Positions 38,470-48,037 of a DNA stretch of 64,000 nucleotides are shown here, one piece after another. Position 1 is the first letter of the stretch; the number at the start of each line of letters is the position of its first letter. Made by a program: the position numbers and the translations under genes. The stretch spans positions 496,001 through 560,000 of the forward strand of contig NZ_JARGEM010000001.1 in assembly GCF_029211225.1 (NCBI RefSeq), given 5' to 3'. Below the pieces are notes generated by a model. It searched no databases, had not been told where the DNA came from, and saw nothing but the letters and a program-made list of their open reading frames with translations. The stretch is from Antiquaquibacter metalliresistens (GTDB lineage Bacteria > Actinomycetota > Actinomycetes > Actinomycetales > Microbacteriaceae).

Positions 38470-39078
38470 TCAGTGCGGCACGACGAGGCTCACCGCGATC
38501 GCCACCATCACCACGGCGATCACGCCGTCGAGCACGCGCCAGGCGGTCGGCCTCGCGAAGGCGGGCGCGAGCAGGCGTGCACCGAACCCGAGCGCGCTAA
38601 ACCACAGCACGCTGCCGAGCATCGCGCCCGCGCCGAACGCCCAGCGCCATTGCCCGTGCGTGCTCGCGACCGAGCCGAGCAGCACCACGGTGTCCAGGTA
38701 GACGTGCGGGTTGAGCCAGGTCAGGGCGAGCGTCGTGCCCGCGACGGCGAGCAGGCTTGCGCCCGTGGCATCCCCGGATGCCACGGCGAGCCCCGTGGGT
38801 CGCAGCGCTCGCCGCGCAGCCAGCGCGCCGTACACCGCCAGGAACACCGCACCGGCCCACCGCACGACGTCGACGAGCCACGGCACGCGGTCGAACACCC
38901 ACCCCGCACCCGCCACGCCGAGCGCGATGAGCGCGGCGTCGGAGAGCGCGCAGATCAGGATCACGACCACGATGTGCTCCCGCCGCAGGCCCTGGCGCAG
39001 TACGAAGGCGTTCTGCGCGCCGATGGCGACGATGAGGGAGAGGCCGAGGCCGAGGCCGGCGAGCGCTGCGGGGATCAC
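38470..39078 (-). CDS. lysE: LysE/ArgO family amino-acid exporter
   Basis: 202 residues with five to six membrane helices. LysE-type proteins export lysine and arginine. The N-terminal GLSLIVAIGAQNAFVLRQGL and the central TWLNPHVYLDTVVLLGS are hallmark segments. The GTG start at 39078 has TAGCGT exactly 6 bases upstream on the minus strand. The gene is divergent from a LysR-type regulator, the lysE/lysG arrangement known from corynebacteria, where LysG activates lysE when basic amino acids accumulate. Confidence 0.92.
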   Translation of the reverse strand: MIPAALAGLGLGLSLIVAIGAQNAFVLRQGLRREHIVVVILICALSDAALIALGVAGAGWVFDRVPWLVDVVRWAGAVFLAVYGALAARRALRPTGLAVASGDATGASLLAVAGTTLALTWLNPHVYLDTVVLLGSVASTHGQWRWAFGAGAMLGSVLWFSALGFGARLLAPAFARPTAWRVLDGVIAVVMVAIAVSLVVPH

Positions 39079-39084
39079 GGCACG

Positions 39085-39150
39085 ACGCTACGGCGCCGAG
39101 CGTCGGTCAGTCCAACTCAAGATTATGATGCCTCATTAGGAGAGCTACAG
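39085..39150. promoter_or_regulatory. Divergent lysE/lysG control region
   Basis: TAGCGT (39090-39085, minus strand) is the lysE -10 element with a leaderless start. ATGA-TGCC-TCAT (39125-39136), inside the near-palindrome TTATGATGCCTCATTA, is a candidate LysG site. AGGAGA at 39139 is the lysG Shine-Dalgarno. Confidence 0.55.
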
Positions 39151-40044
39151 ATGCGGATCCAGCGCGAACAACTCGAGACCCTCGCGGCGGTCGTCGACGC
39201 GGGCACGTTCGACGCGGCCGCGAGACGGCTCGGCGTGACCCCTTCGGCCATCAGCCAGCGGATGAAGGCGTTCGAGCAGCAACTCGGGAGAGTGCTGGTC
39301 GTGCGCTCGAAGCCGGTGCGCGCAACCGAGTCGGCGGCACCGCTGCTGCGGTTGGCGCGTCAGCTCGCGCTGCTCGAGCACGACGCCGGCACCGCACTCG
39401 GTGTCGACGGCGACGGGGAGCTGAGCATCCCCCTCGCGGTCAACGCCGATTCCATGGCCTCCTGGTTCCTCCCGCCGCTGGCACGCGTCGCCGCCGAGCA
39501 CCGGGTGACGTTCGACCTCCACCGAGAAGACCAGGAGCACACCGCCGCACTCCTCGCCGCCGGCACGGTGATGGCCGCGGTCACCTCGCAATCGCGAGCG
39601 GTGCCGGGATGCACGGTCACGGCCCTCGGCGCCATGGAGTACCGCGCCGTCGCGACCCCCGAGTTCGCCGCCCGCTGGTTTCCCCGGGGGATCACCGCGG
39701 ACGCGGTCGCCGATGCCCCGATGCTCGACTTCGATCGGGACGACGAACTGCAGTCGCGCTACCTGCGCCTCGTCGCGCGGGGAGACGTGCATCCGCCCCG
39801 GCACTTCGTGCCGGCCTCCGCCGACTTCGCCCTGGCGGTGACCCTCGGCCTCGGCTGGGCGATGCTGCCGGATGCCCAGGCCGACGCCCCGCGTCGCTCC
39901 GGCGCACTGGTCGACCTCGACCCCGCTCGTCCGATTCGGGTGCCGCTCTACTGGCAGCAGTGGGATCTGCGCTCGCCCGTGCTCGACGCCGTCGCCGGCG
40001 AGGTGCTCGCCGCGGCTCGCGCGAGCCTGGTGAGCGGGCGCTAG
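39151..40044 (+). CDS. lysG: LysR-type regulator of the LysG/ArgP group
   Basis: 297 residues. The N-terminal winged helix-turn-helix is [20 protein letters not shown] followed by [20 protein letters not shown], typical of the ArgP/LysG/IciA group. The effector domain includes [20 protein letters not shown], conserved in regulators sensing Lys/Arg. It has a good Shine-Dalgarno 6 bases before the ATG. It stands opposite lysE and should activate it. The stop overlaps that of the convergent aminotransferase by 3 bases. Confidence 0.93.
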   Translation: MRIQREQLETLAAVVDAGTFDAAARRLGVTPSAISQRMKAFEQQLGRVLVVRSKPVRATESAAPLLRLARQLALLEHDAGTALGVDGDGELSIPLAVNADSMASWFLPPLARVAAEHRVTFDLHREDQEHTAALLAAGTVMAAVTSQSRAVPGCTVTALGAMEYRAVATPEFAARWFPRGITADAVADAPMLDFDRDDELQSRYLRLVARGDVHPPRHFVPASADFALAVTLGLGWAMLPDAQADAPRRSGALVDLDPARPIRVPLYWQQWDLRSPVLDAVAGEVLAAARASLVSGR

Positions 40045-41249
40045 CCGAAGAGCTTCTGCAGGCGCTGCACGCCCTCGAGCAGCGCGTCGTCGCCGAGCGC
40101 GTAGGCCAGGCGCAGGTATCCGCTCGGCCCGAACGCCTCGCCGGGCACGACGGCCACCTCGGCCTCGTTCAGAATGAGGTCCGCGAGTTCCAGCGACGTC
40201 GTCGGCGTGACGCCGCCCCACTCGCGATGCAGCAGGCCCGAGACATCCGGATACACGTAGAAGGCGCCGGCCGGGGTCGGGCACACGACGCCCGGGATGC
40301 GGGAGAGCTCCGCGACGATCGTGTCGCGTCGTCGCTCGAACGCGGCGCGCATGGCCTCCACGGCCTCCTGCGGTCCGGTGAGCGCTTCGATGGCGGCGCG
40401 CTGCGAGATGTTGGAGACGTTGCTCGTCAGGTGCGACTGGAGGTTGCTGGCCGCCTTCGCGACGTCCGCGGGGCCAACCATCCAGCCGAGTCGCCAGCCC
40501 GTCATCGAGTAGCTCTTCGCGACGCCGTTGACGAGGATGGCGCGGTCGGCGAGCGCCGGCACGGCGTCCACGATCGACGTGGCCGCCTTCGGGTTCGCAC
40601 CCTGACCGTAGATGAGGTTCTGGTAGATCTCGTCGGCGATGACCCAGAGGTCGTGACGCTCGACCCACTCGCCGATCTCGCGCGTCTGCTCGGCCGAATA
40701 GACCGCGCCGGTGGGGTTCGACGGCGAGACGAAGAGCAGCACCTTGGTCTTCTCGGTGCGCGCGGCCTCGAGCTGCTCGACGGTCACCAGGTAGTCCTGG
40801 TCGGCCCCCGCGAAGACCTCGACCGGCACGCCGCCGGCGAGCTTGATGGCCTCCGGGTAGGTGGTCCAGAACGGGGTCGGCACGAGCACCTCGTCGCCCG
40901 GATCGAGGATGGTGGCGAACGCCTGGTAGACCCCCTGCTTGCCGCCGTTGGTCACCACCACCTGGCTCGGGGACACCTCGAGTCCGCTGTCGCGAAGGGT
41001 CTTCGCGGCGATCGCCTCGCGCAACTCGGGCAGCCCGGCCGCGGGCGTGTAGCGGTGGTTCTTCGGGTCGAGCACCGCGCGCGCGGCGGCCTCGACGATG
41101 TTCTGCGGGGTGGGGAAGTCCGGCTCGCCCGCGGCGAAGCTGATCACCGGGCGACCTTCGGCCTGCAGGGCCTTGGCGCGGGCATCCACCTTCAACGTGG
41201 CGGACTCGGCGATGGCGGCGATGCGGGCGGAGATGCGGTGGTGGCTCAC
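40041..41249 (-). CDS. Class I/II pyridoxal-phosphate aminotransferase (aspartate type)
   Basis: 402 residues of the type I-gamma aspartate aminotransferase group. Features are [17 protein letters not shown], the PLP contact [23 protein letters not shown], the Schiff-base Lys in [16 protein letters not shown] and the substrate Arg near [10 protein letters not shown]. It would interconvert aspartate/oxaloacetate or act as a glutamate-prephenate or alanine aminotransferase; these cannot be separated by eye. The GTG start is set by TAAGCT 6 bases upstream. Confidence 0.92.
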   Translation of the reverse strand: MSHHRISARIAAIAESATLKVDARAKALQAEGRPVISFAAGEPDFPTPQNIVEAAARAVLDPKNHRYTPAAGLPELREAIAAKTLRDSGLEVSPSQVVVTNGGKQGVYQAFATILDPGDEVLVPTPFWTTYPEAIKLAGGVPVEVFAGADQDYLVTVEQLEAARTEKTKVLLFVSPSNPTGAVYSAEQTREIGEWVERHDLWVIADEIYQNLIYGQGANPKAATSIVDAVPALADRAILVNGVAKSYSMTGWRLGWMVGPADVAKAASNLQSHLTSNVSNISQRAAIEALTGPQEAVEAMRAAFERRRDTIVAELSRIPGVVCPTPAGAFYVYPDVSGLLHREWGGVTPTTSLELADLILNEAEVAVVPGEAFGPSGYLRLAYALGDDALLEGVQRLQKLFG

Positions 41250-41255
41250 CAGACC

Positions 41256-41261
41256 AGCTTA
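41256..41261 (-). promoter_or_regulatory. -10 element for the aminotransferase gene
   Basis: TAAGCT on the minus strand, ending 6 bases before GTG 41249. Confidence 0.5.
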
Positions 41262-41270
41262 AAGCAAGGA

Positions 41271-41316
41271 GAGGGGCCGGAGCCGGGCCCTGGGGGACTT
41301 CCGACTCCGGCCCCTC
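41271..41316 (-). terminator. Terminator of the surface-protein gene
   Basis: GAGGGGCCGGAG (41271-41282) pairs perfectly with 41305-41316 around a 22-base loop; on the minus strand it follows the stop of the surface-protein gene and is trailed by TCTCCTTGCTTT. Confidence 0.7.
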
Positions 41317-41334
41317 ATTGGGGTACCGGTGGCC

Positions 41335-43269
41335 CTAGGTCAAGGACCGGGGGTGGTTCTTCCGGTAGCCCTCCCTCGCCAGGTAGGCACCCGCTGCCAA
41401 CAGGGCGAGGATGACCGCGATCAGGGTGGCGATGCCGACACCCGTGTACGCGAGCTGGTTGTTCGCGGCCGGCGTGCCGGGGTTGCCGGGGTTGCCGGGC
41501 GTGCCGGGGTCCCCGGGGTCACCCGGGTCTCCGGGATCGATCACCTGCGTGATGTTCGGACCGACCGTGGCGGCCGCGACGTTCACGGTCGCGACCGATC
41601 CCGCACCGGGGAGCACCGAGACGCGCACGGCGGTCTGCGTGAACATGCTGCCGGTGGCGACCGCGGTGCCCATCGGGCTGGCCATGGTCGTCTCCTGGAG
41701 GTTCACTCGCACGGAGAGCAGGTCGGTGAGCACCCGATCGACGCTCGTCGCCCCGAGAAGGCCCTCGACCGCGGGGTCGACGAGGTTGAGGTCGAGCGCG
41801 TCGACCACCTGGCTCACGACGCCGTCCTGATCGAACAGTCCATCGAGCAGGCCGCCGGCCAGGCCGTCGAGCACGCCGTCGATGTCGATCGCGGTGTTGA
41901 CGGTGCCGCCGAGCAGCGAGATCGAGGCGCTGGACTTCGCGGCCACGCCGTTCAGGATCTGGTCGACCGAGCCCTCGATGTCGAGCACGACGGACGACTC
42001 GAGGGTCGGAAGCACCGTGTCGACCAGGGTGCAGACCGTCTCGGTCGTGTAGCCGATGATGCCCTGCGTGGCCCCACCGGTGAGGCCGCCCAACAGGCCG
42101 CCCACGCCCGACAGGATGTCGCCGATGATCGGCACCTGCTGCAGCACGCACTGCTCGGTCTGAGTGACACCGCCCCCCGAGAGCAGGCTGAGGTCGGCGT
42201 TCACCGTGACCTTCGCGTTGTGCAGGGTCGCCTCCACCCGATCGACGATCTGGCTCGCGAGCAGCTGCACGGTGTCGGTGATGCTCGTGAGCACCTTGCC
42301 GATGACCGCATCGGAGAGCAGTTCGGTGTTCACGGGCAGGTTGTTCAGATCGCCGCCGGCGAGAGCCTCGAGATCGACCGTCACCTCGCCGGTCTGCAGG
42401 TTGAAGCTCACTGCACCATCGCCGTAGGTGCCGGTGAGCAACGACTGCACGGCCGCCTGCACGTCCGCGTCGATCGACACGTTGACGTTGGCCGAGGAGC
42501 CGATCACGCCAAGCACGGGGTCGAGGATCCGGTCCACCGCATCGCCCAGCAGGCCGTCATCCGTGCCGATCGCGAGCAACTGCTGGTCCACGCCGGCGAG
42601 CGAGGTGTTCACTCGATCGGTGAGACCGCTGATGGCGGGGCTCGAGAAGATGAGCTTTGCGCCGGCGAGGGTGTAGTCGCCGCTCGCGGAGTTCTTGTTG
42701 GCGCTGGCCTGGGCCGCGACGGCCTCGAGGGAGAGCCGCAGGTCGCTGATCACCGAGTCGAACTCGCTCGACAGCAGCGGGTCGATGTCGAAGGCGAGGT
42801 CGCCGGCGGAACCGGTGCCGACGGCTCCCGCACCGATCGCGCCGTCGCTGCCGATCGCGCCGCTCGATCCCATCGAGACGCCGTTGCGGTCGGCTTCCGC
42901 GTACTGGCCGACCGCGCCCGCGTCGACGAAGTCGCCGAGGTCGAGCTGCACGCCTTGCGGCTGCTCGATGTCGATGGTCTGCAGCACGCTCGCGCTGAGC
43001 GGGTCCTTCGAGGTCTGCTTGTTCTGGGTGCCGTCGTTGCGGGCCTCGGCCGCCGCGAGCGCGACGATGTTCGCGAGGTCGGAACCGAGCAGGGTGCCGG
43101 AGAGGAACTGACCCTCGGCGTACGAGGCGGTGGCCTCCTCCGCGTTGGCGGAGATCGGGACGAGCGTGATGCCCGCCGTGAGAGCGACGACGCCCACGGT
43201 CGCGCTGGCGCGACGGAGCAGTGTGGATGACCCGTGGTGAACTCCAGCGCGCGGGATGTGTGTGAACAC
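41335..43269 (-). CDS. Choice-of-anchor G family surface protein with LAYTG sorting signal
   Basis: 644 residues. A signal peptide (to about residue 43, cleavage after SANA) is followed by a long Gly/Ala/Val/Leu-rich region with many aliphatic beta repeats and two CxxQ-type cysteines (TEQCVLQQVP, ETVCTLVD). A collagen-like linker (GDPGDPGDPGTPGNPGNPGTP, key part GDPGDPGDPGTP) precedes the anchor NQLAYTGVG, a membrane helix and a basic tail. LAxTG is the target of class E sortases of actinobacteria. The GTG start has AGGAAGG upstream. Role unknown; it is probably fixed to the cell wall. Confidence 0.85.
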   Translation of the reverse strand: MFTHIPRAGVHHGSSTLLRRASATVGVVALTAGITLVPISANAEEATASYAEGQFLSGTLLGSDLANIVALAAAEARNDGTQNKQTSKDPLSASVLQTIDIEQPQGVQLDLGDFVDAGAVGQYAEADRNGVSMGSSGAIGSDGAIGAGAVGTGSAGDLAFDIDPLLSSEFDSVISDLRLSLEAVAAQASANKNSASGDYTLAGAKLIFSSPAISGLTDRVNTSLAGVDQQLLAIGTDDGLLGDAVDRILDPVLGVIGSSANVNVSIDADVQAAVQSLLTGTYGDGAVSFNLQTGEVTVDLEALAGGDLNNLPVNTELLSDAVIGKVLTSITDTVQLLASQIVDRVEATLHNAKVTVNADLSLLSGGGVTQTEQCVLQQVPIIGDILSGVGGLLGGLTGGATQGIIGYTTETVCTLVDTVLPTLESSVVLDIEGSVDQILNGVAAKSSASISLLGGTVNTAIDIDGVLDGLAGGLLDGLFDQDGVVSQVVDALDLNLVDPAVEGLLGATSVDRVLTDLLSVRVNLQETTMASPMGTAVATGSMFTQTAVRVSVLPGAGSVATVNVAAATVGPNITQVIDPGDPGDPGDPGTPGNPGNPGTPAANNQLAYTGVGIATLIAVILALLAAGAYLAREGYRKNHPRSLT

Positions 43270-43525
43270 GACTGGTACCTTCCTGACGATTGGTGCTGCA
43301 TCGGTGCGGAGTGTTTGCGCCCCGCTTCACCCGAAGAGACCGGGTACCCCCTCGGCTATGACGCCGCTTCGCCGATATTTCCCCTCCGTCCGCGATGACG
43401 TACACTGATGGAGGTAGTTGAAATCTGCCAAGCTTTCGCGCGCCCTCCGGCGGCACACCACCCCCGACACCCGCTCGTGGAAGCCTGCATTTCGATTCCC
43501 GGGGAACCGTTCAGACGGTTCTCGA

Positions 43526-43598
43526 AGGGCGGTGGCTCAATTGGTAGAGCAGCGGTCTCCAAAACCGCAGGTTGCAGGTTCGAGTCCTGTCCGCCCTG
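43526..43598 (+). tRNA. tRNA-Trp (CCA)
   Basis: 73 bases: acceptor AGGGCGG/CCGCCCT, anticodon CCA in stem GCGGT...ACCGC, T-arm GCAGGTTCGAGTCCTGT. Its place just before secE is the normal actinobacterial order. A TACACT -10-like hexamer lies at 43401. Confidence 0.95.
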
Positions 43599-43656
43599 CA
43601 GCTCCTCCTGGCGTCAGCCGGGAGGGCGAGTAAGCCGAATCATCGGAAGGTAGACC

Positions 43657-43938
43657 GTGGCCAGGAAAGTGATCGACGAGCCCAGTGAGGACGTCGTAGC
43701 CAACGCCAAGAAGGACCGCGCCGCACGGCGCAGCCCCTTTGCGCGCATGGCCCTGTTCGTGCGCCAGGTGATCGGCGAGCTCAGGAAGGTCGTCACACCG
43801 ACCCGTCGGGAGCTGCTGAGCTACACCGGCGTCGTGCTCGTGTTCGTCGTCATCATGATGGCGATCGTCTCGGGACTCGACTTCGGGTTCAGCGCGCTCG
43901 TGAACTTCCTGTTCGGCGATCCGACGATCGCCGGCTGA
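43657..43938 (+). CDS. secE: Preprotein translocase subunit SecE
   Basis: 93 residues: a charged N-terminal extension, the amphipathic FVRQVIGELRKVVTPTRREL region (RQVxxELRKVxxPTRxE is the SecE hallmark) and a single membrane helix (about residues 56-78). SecE stabilises the SecY channel. GTG 43657 has a GGAAGG Shine-Dalgarno. It stands between tRNA-Trp and nusG, the conserved order. Confidence 0.95.
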   Translation: MARKVIDEPSEDVVANAKKDRAARRSPFARMALFVRQVIGELRKVVTPTRRELLSYTGVVLVFVVIMMAIVSGLDFGFSALVNFLFGDPTIAG

Positions 43939-43977
43939 CCCGACCCATCACGGCGCCGCCGCGTCGAGGTATTCCCC

Positions 43978-45006
43978 ATGGAAAGAGATCCAGTGTCCGA
44001 GAACCACCGCGAAGACTACGAGCTCGCGACGGCCGCCGAGCAGTCCGCTGAGGACGACGAGGCCCAGACCGGCAACGAGCTCGCCCGCGAGGACCGCTCG
44101 GAGAACGCGGCGGAGTCGGAGGCGATTCACGTCGTCGACGATGAAGGCGACGACCAGGACCCCGATCTCGAGGGCCTGCTCGCAGCCCTCGACGCCGCGG
44201 TGGACCCCGAGGCGGACGCCATCATCGATGACGCGCTCGAGATCGACTCCCTCGACGAGGCCAACGCCTCGGTCGCCGCGACCGAGGACGAACTCGCGAT
44301 CGAGGCCGAGGAAGAGGCGCTCGAGGAGCCCGAGGTCACTCCCTACGACGGGCCGGAGCTCGGCGACGATGACGAGGACGCCGCTGAGGTCGACCCCTAC
44401 GACGAGTTCAAGGCCGAGCTGCGCGCAAAGCCGGGCAAGTGGTACGTCATCCACTCCTACGCGGGCTTCGAGAAGCGCGTGAAGCAGAACATCGAGAACC
44501 GCAAGGTCTCGATGGCCATGGAGGACTACGTCTTCCAGGTCGAGGTTCCGATGGAAGACGTCGTGGAGATCAAGAACGGCCAGCGCAAGCTCGTCAACCG
44601 CGTGCGCATCCCCGGCTACGTGCTCGTGCGCATGGACCTCAACGAAGACAGCTGGTCGGTCGTGCGGCACACCCCCGGTGTGACCGGATTCGTCGGCAAC
44701 TCCCACAACCCGGTTCCGCTGCGGTTCGAAGAGGCCTTCAACATGCTCAAGAGCCTCGTGCAGGTCGTCGAGGCTCCGGCCACGAAGGGCGGCGGAGCCA
44801 AGGGCAAGGCCGCGACCCGCGTCATCCCGGCCGAGATCGACTTCGAGGTCGGCGAGACCATCACGATCAAGGAGGGTTCGTTCGCGGGCCTGCCCGGCAC
44901 CATCAGCGAGATCAAGGCGGAGAGCGGCAAGCTCATCGTGCTCGTCTCGCTGTTCGAGCGCGAGACGCCGGTCGAGCTGTCGTTCGACCAGGTCACCAAG
45001 CTGTAG
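43978..45006 (+). CDS. nusG: Transcription termination/antitermination factor NusG
   Basis: 342 residues, longer than the ~180 of E. coli NusG because of a ~145-residue acidic N-terminal extension rich in Glu, Asp and Ala. Then come the NGN domain ([54 protein letters not shown]) and the C-terminal KOW domain ([20 protein letters not shown]). It binds RNA polymerase and couples transcription to Rho and the ribosome. ATG 43978 is taken as start; GTG 43993 is possible. Confidence 0.95.
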   Translation: MERDPVSENHREDYELATAAEQSAEDDEAQTGNELAREDRSENAAESEAIHVVDDEGDDQDPDLEGLLAALDAAVDPEADAIIDDALEIDSLDEANASVAATEDELAIEAEEEALEEPEVTPYDGPELGDDDEDAAEVDPYDEFKAELRAKPGKWYVIHSYAGFEKRVKQNIENRKVSMAMEDYVFQVEVPMEDVVEIKNGQRKLVNRVRIPGYVLVRMDLNEDSWSVVRHTPGVTGFVGNSHNPVPLRFEEAFNMLKSLVQVVEAPATKGGGAKGKAATRVIPAEIDFEVGETITIKEGSFAGLPGTISEIKAESGKLIVLVSLFERETPVELSFDQVTKL

Positions 45007-45083
45007 TTCCCAGACCACCGCATCCAACCGGATGACGGGAGAGCCGGCCAACACGGGTCGGTTCGAAGAGAAAAGAGAAGGTA

Positions 45084-45515
45084 ATGGCACCCAAGAAGAA
45101 GGTGACGGGGCTCATCAAGCTCCAGATCCAGGCTGGCGCCGCCAACCCCGCACCGCCCATCGGGCCGGCGCTGGGTCAGCACGGCGTCAACATCATGGAG
45201 TTCTGCAAGGCGTACAACGCGGCGACCGAGTCGCAGCGCGGCAACGTCATCCCGGTGGAGATCACCGTCTACGAGGACCGTTCGTTCACGTTCATCCTCA
45301 AGACCCCGCCGGCCGCCGAGCTCATCAAGAAGGCCGCGGGCGTGCAGAAGGGGTCGTCGACCCCGCACACCGTGAAGGTTGCAAAGCTCACCAAGGACCA
45401 GGTCCGCGCGATCGCCGAGCAGAAGATGGTCGACCTCAACGCCAACGACATCGAGGGCGCGGAGAAGATCATCGCGGGCACCGCCCGTTCCATGGGAATC
45501 ACGGTGGAGGCGTAA
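45084..45515 (+). CDS. rplK: 50S ribosomal protein L11
   Basis: 143 residues, standard length. It shows [33 protein letters not shown], the conserved [13 protein letters not shown] and the C-terminal [21 protein letters not shown]11 binds 23S rRNA at the GTPase-associated centre. It has an AAGAGAAGG Shine-Dalgarno and precedes rplA by 2 bases. Confidence 0.98.
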   Translation: MAPKKKVTGLIKLQIQAGAANPAPPIGPALGQHGVNIMEFCKAYNAATESQRGNVIPVEITVYEDRSFTFILKTPPAAELIKKAAGVQKGSSTPHTVKVAKLTKDQVRAIAEQKMVDLNANDIEGAEKIIAGTARSMGITVEA

Positions 45516-45517
45516 TC

Positions 45518-46207
45518 ATGGCTACGAAGTCCAAGGCATACCGCGCCGCCGCGGAGAAGATCGAAGAGGGCAAGTTCTACACGCCCAGCGAGGCCGTGGC
45601 CGTCGCGAAGGAGACCGGGTCGAAGAAGTTCGACTCCACGGTCGAGGTCGCGCTCAAGCTCGGCGTCGACCCCCGTAAGGCGGACCAGATGGTGCGCGGC
45701 ACCGTCATCCTGCCGCACGGCACGGGCAAGACCGCCCGCGTCATCGTGTTCGCGACCGGCCCCGCGGCCGAGGCGGCCATCGCCGCCGGTGCCGATGAGG
45801 TCGGCGGCGCCGAGCTCATCGACAAGGTGGCCGCGGGCTACACCGCGTTCGACGCCGCGGTCTCCACCCCGGAGCTCATGGGTCAGGTCGGTCGTCTCGG
45901 AAAGGTGCTGGGCCCCCGTGGTCTCATGCCGAACCCGAAGACGGGCACCGTGACGCAGGACACCGGCAAGGCCGTCTCCGACATCAAGGGCGGCAAGATC
46001 GAGTTCCGCGTCGACAAGCACGCCAACGTCCACTTCGTGGTCGGCAAGGCGGGCTTCTCGCAGGAGCAGCTCAGCGAGAACATCAAGGCCGCGATCGACG
46101 AGGTCGTTCGCTCCAAGCCGAGCTCGTCGAAGGGCCGCTACATCACCAAGGGCACCGTCTCCACGACGTTCGGTCCGGGCATCCCGCTCGACGTCAACGC
46201 GCTCTAG
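45518..46207 (+). CDS. rplA: 50S ribosomal protein L1
   Basis: 229 residues, standard length. It has [32 protein letters not shown], the L1 signature around [20 protein letters not shown] and [16 protein letters not shown]1 forms the stalk at the E-site and usually represses its own operon through the mRNA. It ends 6 bases before a strong terminator. Confidence 0.98.
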   Translation: MATKSKAYRAAAEKIEEGKFYTPSEAVAVAKETGSKKFDSTVEVALKLGVDPRKADQMVRGTVILPHGTGKTARVIVFATGPAAEAAIAAGADEVGGAELIDKVAAGYTAFDAAVSTPELMGQVGRLGKVLGPRGLMPNPKTGTVTQDTGKAVSDIKGGKIEFRVDKHANVHFVVGKAGFSQEQLSENIKAAIDEVVRSKPSSSKGRYITKGTVSTTFGPGIPLDVNAL

Positions 46208-46213
46208 GCACCT

Positions 46214-46252
46214 ACGAGAAGGGGGTCGGCTTCGGTCGGCCCCCTTTCTCGT
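46214..46252 (+). terminator. Terminator of the secE-nusG-rplKA unit
   Basis: ACGAGAAGGGGG (46214-46225) pairs with CCCCCTTTCTCGT (46240-46252), with one extra T, around a GTCGG-CTTC-GGTCGG inner stem. Confidence 0.8.
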
Positions 46253-46257
46253 ACCCT
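46252..46257 (+). promoter_or_regulatory. -10 element for the acetyltransferase gene
   Basis: TACCCT ends 6 bases before ATG 46264; it abuts the terminator hairpin. Confidence 0.5.
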
Positions 46258-46263
46258 GAAGTC

Positions 46264-46788
46264 ATGCTGATCCGCCCCGCGACGACGGATGACGCGGCCC
46301 TGCTGCACCGCGTCGCCGCCGAGACCTTCCCGCTCGCCTGCCCGCCGCACACCACGGCGGAGTCCATCGCCGCCTTCATCGCCGAGCACCTCTCGCAGGC
46401 CGCGTTCGCGCACTACCTCGCCGACGACGAGCGGGTGCTGTTTGTCGCCGAGGCCGACGGCGAGCCGGCCGGGTACACCATGGTCGTGTTCGGCGAGCCG
46501 GGCGATGCGGATGTCGCGGCATCCGTCACCACACGGCCGACCGCCGAGCTCAGCAAGGTCTACGTGCGCGAGGGCTTTCACGGTGCCGGCGTCGCCGCCG
46601 CCCTCGTGGACGCGTCGGTCGCCGCCGCGCGCGACCGTGGTGCTCGCACCCTGTGGCTCGGCGTCAACCAGGAGAACGAGCGCGCCAATCGCTTCTACGC
46701 CAAGCAGGGCTTCGAGCTGGTGGGCACCAAGCGGTTTCTCGTCGGGGAGCGGTTCGAGGACGACTACGTGCGGGAGCGCTCGCTCTAG
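46264..46788 (+). CDS. GNAT family N-acetyltransferase
   Basis: 174 residues, a single GNAT domain using acetyl-CoA. The start MLIRPATTDDAALLHRVA, the central LSKVYVREGFHGAGVAAALV (pyrophosphate-binding V-x-x-x-x-GxGxA form) and TLWLGVNQENERANRFYAKQ with GFELVG are the usual motifs. The substrate is unknown; the QENERANRFY pattern occurs in amine and ribosomal-protein acetyltransferases. It is a single leaderless gene, convergent with the ROK regulator (6 bases between stops). Confidence 0.9.
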   Translation: MLIRPATTDDAALLHRVAAETFPLACPPHTTAESIAAFIAEHLSQAAFAHYLADDERVLFVAEADGEPAGYTMVVFGEPGDADVAASVTTRPTAELSKVYVREGFHGAGVAAALVDASVAAARDRGARTLWLGVNQENERANRFYAKQGFELVGTKRFLVGERFEDDYVRERSL

Positions 46789-46794
46789 GCGCCC

Positions 46795-47988
46795 TCAGCT
46801 GCTGAGGGCGTAGAGGTTCTCGGGCGAGAGCGCGTGGTGGATGGCGAGCATGCTCGCGCCGATCACCGCGGCGGCCGCGCCGGCGCTCGATTGCACCAGG
46901 GAGAGGTGCTCGGTGCCCAGCGGCATCGAACGGGTGTAGACCACCTCGCGCACCCCGGCGATCAGGTGCTCGCCGGCCTGGGCCATCGAACCGCCGATGA
47001 CGATCACGGAGGGGTTGATGATCGACACGCACGCGGTGAGCACCTCGCCGATGTCCCGTCCCGCCTGTCGCACCGCCTGGATCGCCTCCAGATTGCCGCG
47101 CTTGACGAGGTCGACGACCTGCTGGCCGCTCTCCACGTCCAGGCCCTCGGCCCGCAGCGCGGTCGCGATCGCCGGTCCGGATGCGACGGCCTCGAGGCAT
47201 CCGCGATTGCCGCAGTGGCACGGCACCCCCGCCCCCCGCTGGATCTGCACGTGCCCGATGTCGCCGGCGATGCCCTGGGCGCCGCGCTGCAGCAGACCGC
47301 CGGAGATGATGCCCGAACCGATGCCGGTCGCGACCTTGACGAAGACGAGATGCTCCGTCGTCGGCCACGCGACCGAGCGCTCGCCGAGGGCCATGATGTT
47401 CACGTCGTTGTCGACGAGCACCGGAACCTCGAGGTGCTGCTGCACCCAGCCCGGCACGTCGAACCGATCCCAGCCCGGCATGATCGGCGGGTTGATGGGC
47501 TTGCCCGTGCTGTGCTGCACCGGCCCGGGCAGGCCGATGCCGATCGCGATGAGATCCCGCTGGTCACGGCCGACCGCCGCGAGCAGCTCGCGACCGGCCT
47601 CCACCATCCAGCCGAGCACCCGCTCCGGCCCGTCCGCGATGTCGATCGCGCCGTGGCGCTCGGCCAGCATTGTGCCCACGAGGTCGGTGACCGCGAGCGT
47701 GGCGTGCGAGGCGCCCAGGTCGGCGGCGAGCACGAGCCGCGCCCCGGGGTTGAGGGCGAACTGCGACGAGGGCCTGCCGCCCGTCGACACGGCATCGCCG
47801 ACCGGACCGACGAGGCCGAGGGCCATGAGCTCGTCGACGCGCAGACCGATGGTCGAGCGCGCGAGGCCGGTGATGTTGGACAGCTCGGCGCGCGTGCGCG
47901 GTTGCCCGTCCCGCAACAGCTGGAACAGCTCGCTCGCGCTCGACGGGCCGAGCGCGGAGGCGCGGGCCACATCGGTCATGGCGTTCAT
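46795..47988 (-). CDS. ROK family transcriptional regulator
   Basis: 397 residues. An N-terminal winged helix-turn-helix (RAELSNITGLARSTIGLRVD) is joined to a sugar-kinase-like ROK domain with LAADLGASHATLAVTDL, GIGLPGPVQ, DNDVNIMALGE and the zinc-binding CHCGNRGCLE. All ligand positions of the ROK zinc site (H..CxCGxxGCxE) are visible. It should sense a sugar or sugar phosphate and repress uptake genes; the targets are unknown. It has no obvious partner gene nearby. Confidence 0.92.
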   Translation of the reverse strand: MNAMTDVARASALGPSSASELFQLLRDGQPRTRAELSNITGLARSTIGLRVDELMALGLVGPVGDAVSTGGRPSSQFALNPGARLVLAADLGASHATLAVTDLVGTMLAERHGAIDIADGPERVLGWMVEAGRELLAAVGRDQRDLIAIGIGLPGPVQHSTGKPINPPIMPGWDRFDVPGWVQQHLEVPVLVDNDVNIMALGERSVAWPTTEHLVFVKVATGIGSGIISGGLLQRGAQGIAGDIGHVQIQRGAGVPCHCGNRGCLEAVASGPAIATALRAEGLDVESGQQVVDLVKRGNLEAIQAVRQAGRDIGEVLTACVSIINPSVIVIGGSMAQAGEHLIAGVREVVYTRSMPLGTEHLSLVQSSAGAAAAVIGASMLAIHHALSPENLYALSS

Positions 47989-48037
47989 TCAATCACAACC
48001 GCCGTGCCGCAGACGGGGGCGCAGTGCCGCCGCCGGT

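Noticed and set aside
38392-39150. Long in-frame extension upstream of lysG
   Set aside because: It is a shadow antisense to lysE; the ATG at 39151 has a good ribosome site and gives the standard LysR N-terminus.
41470-41545. Tandem GGGTCTCCGGG-like repeats as a mobile or regulatory repeat
   Set aside because: They are codons of the collagen-like Gly-Asp-Pro/Gly-Asn-Pro linker of the surface protein.
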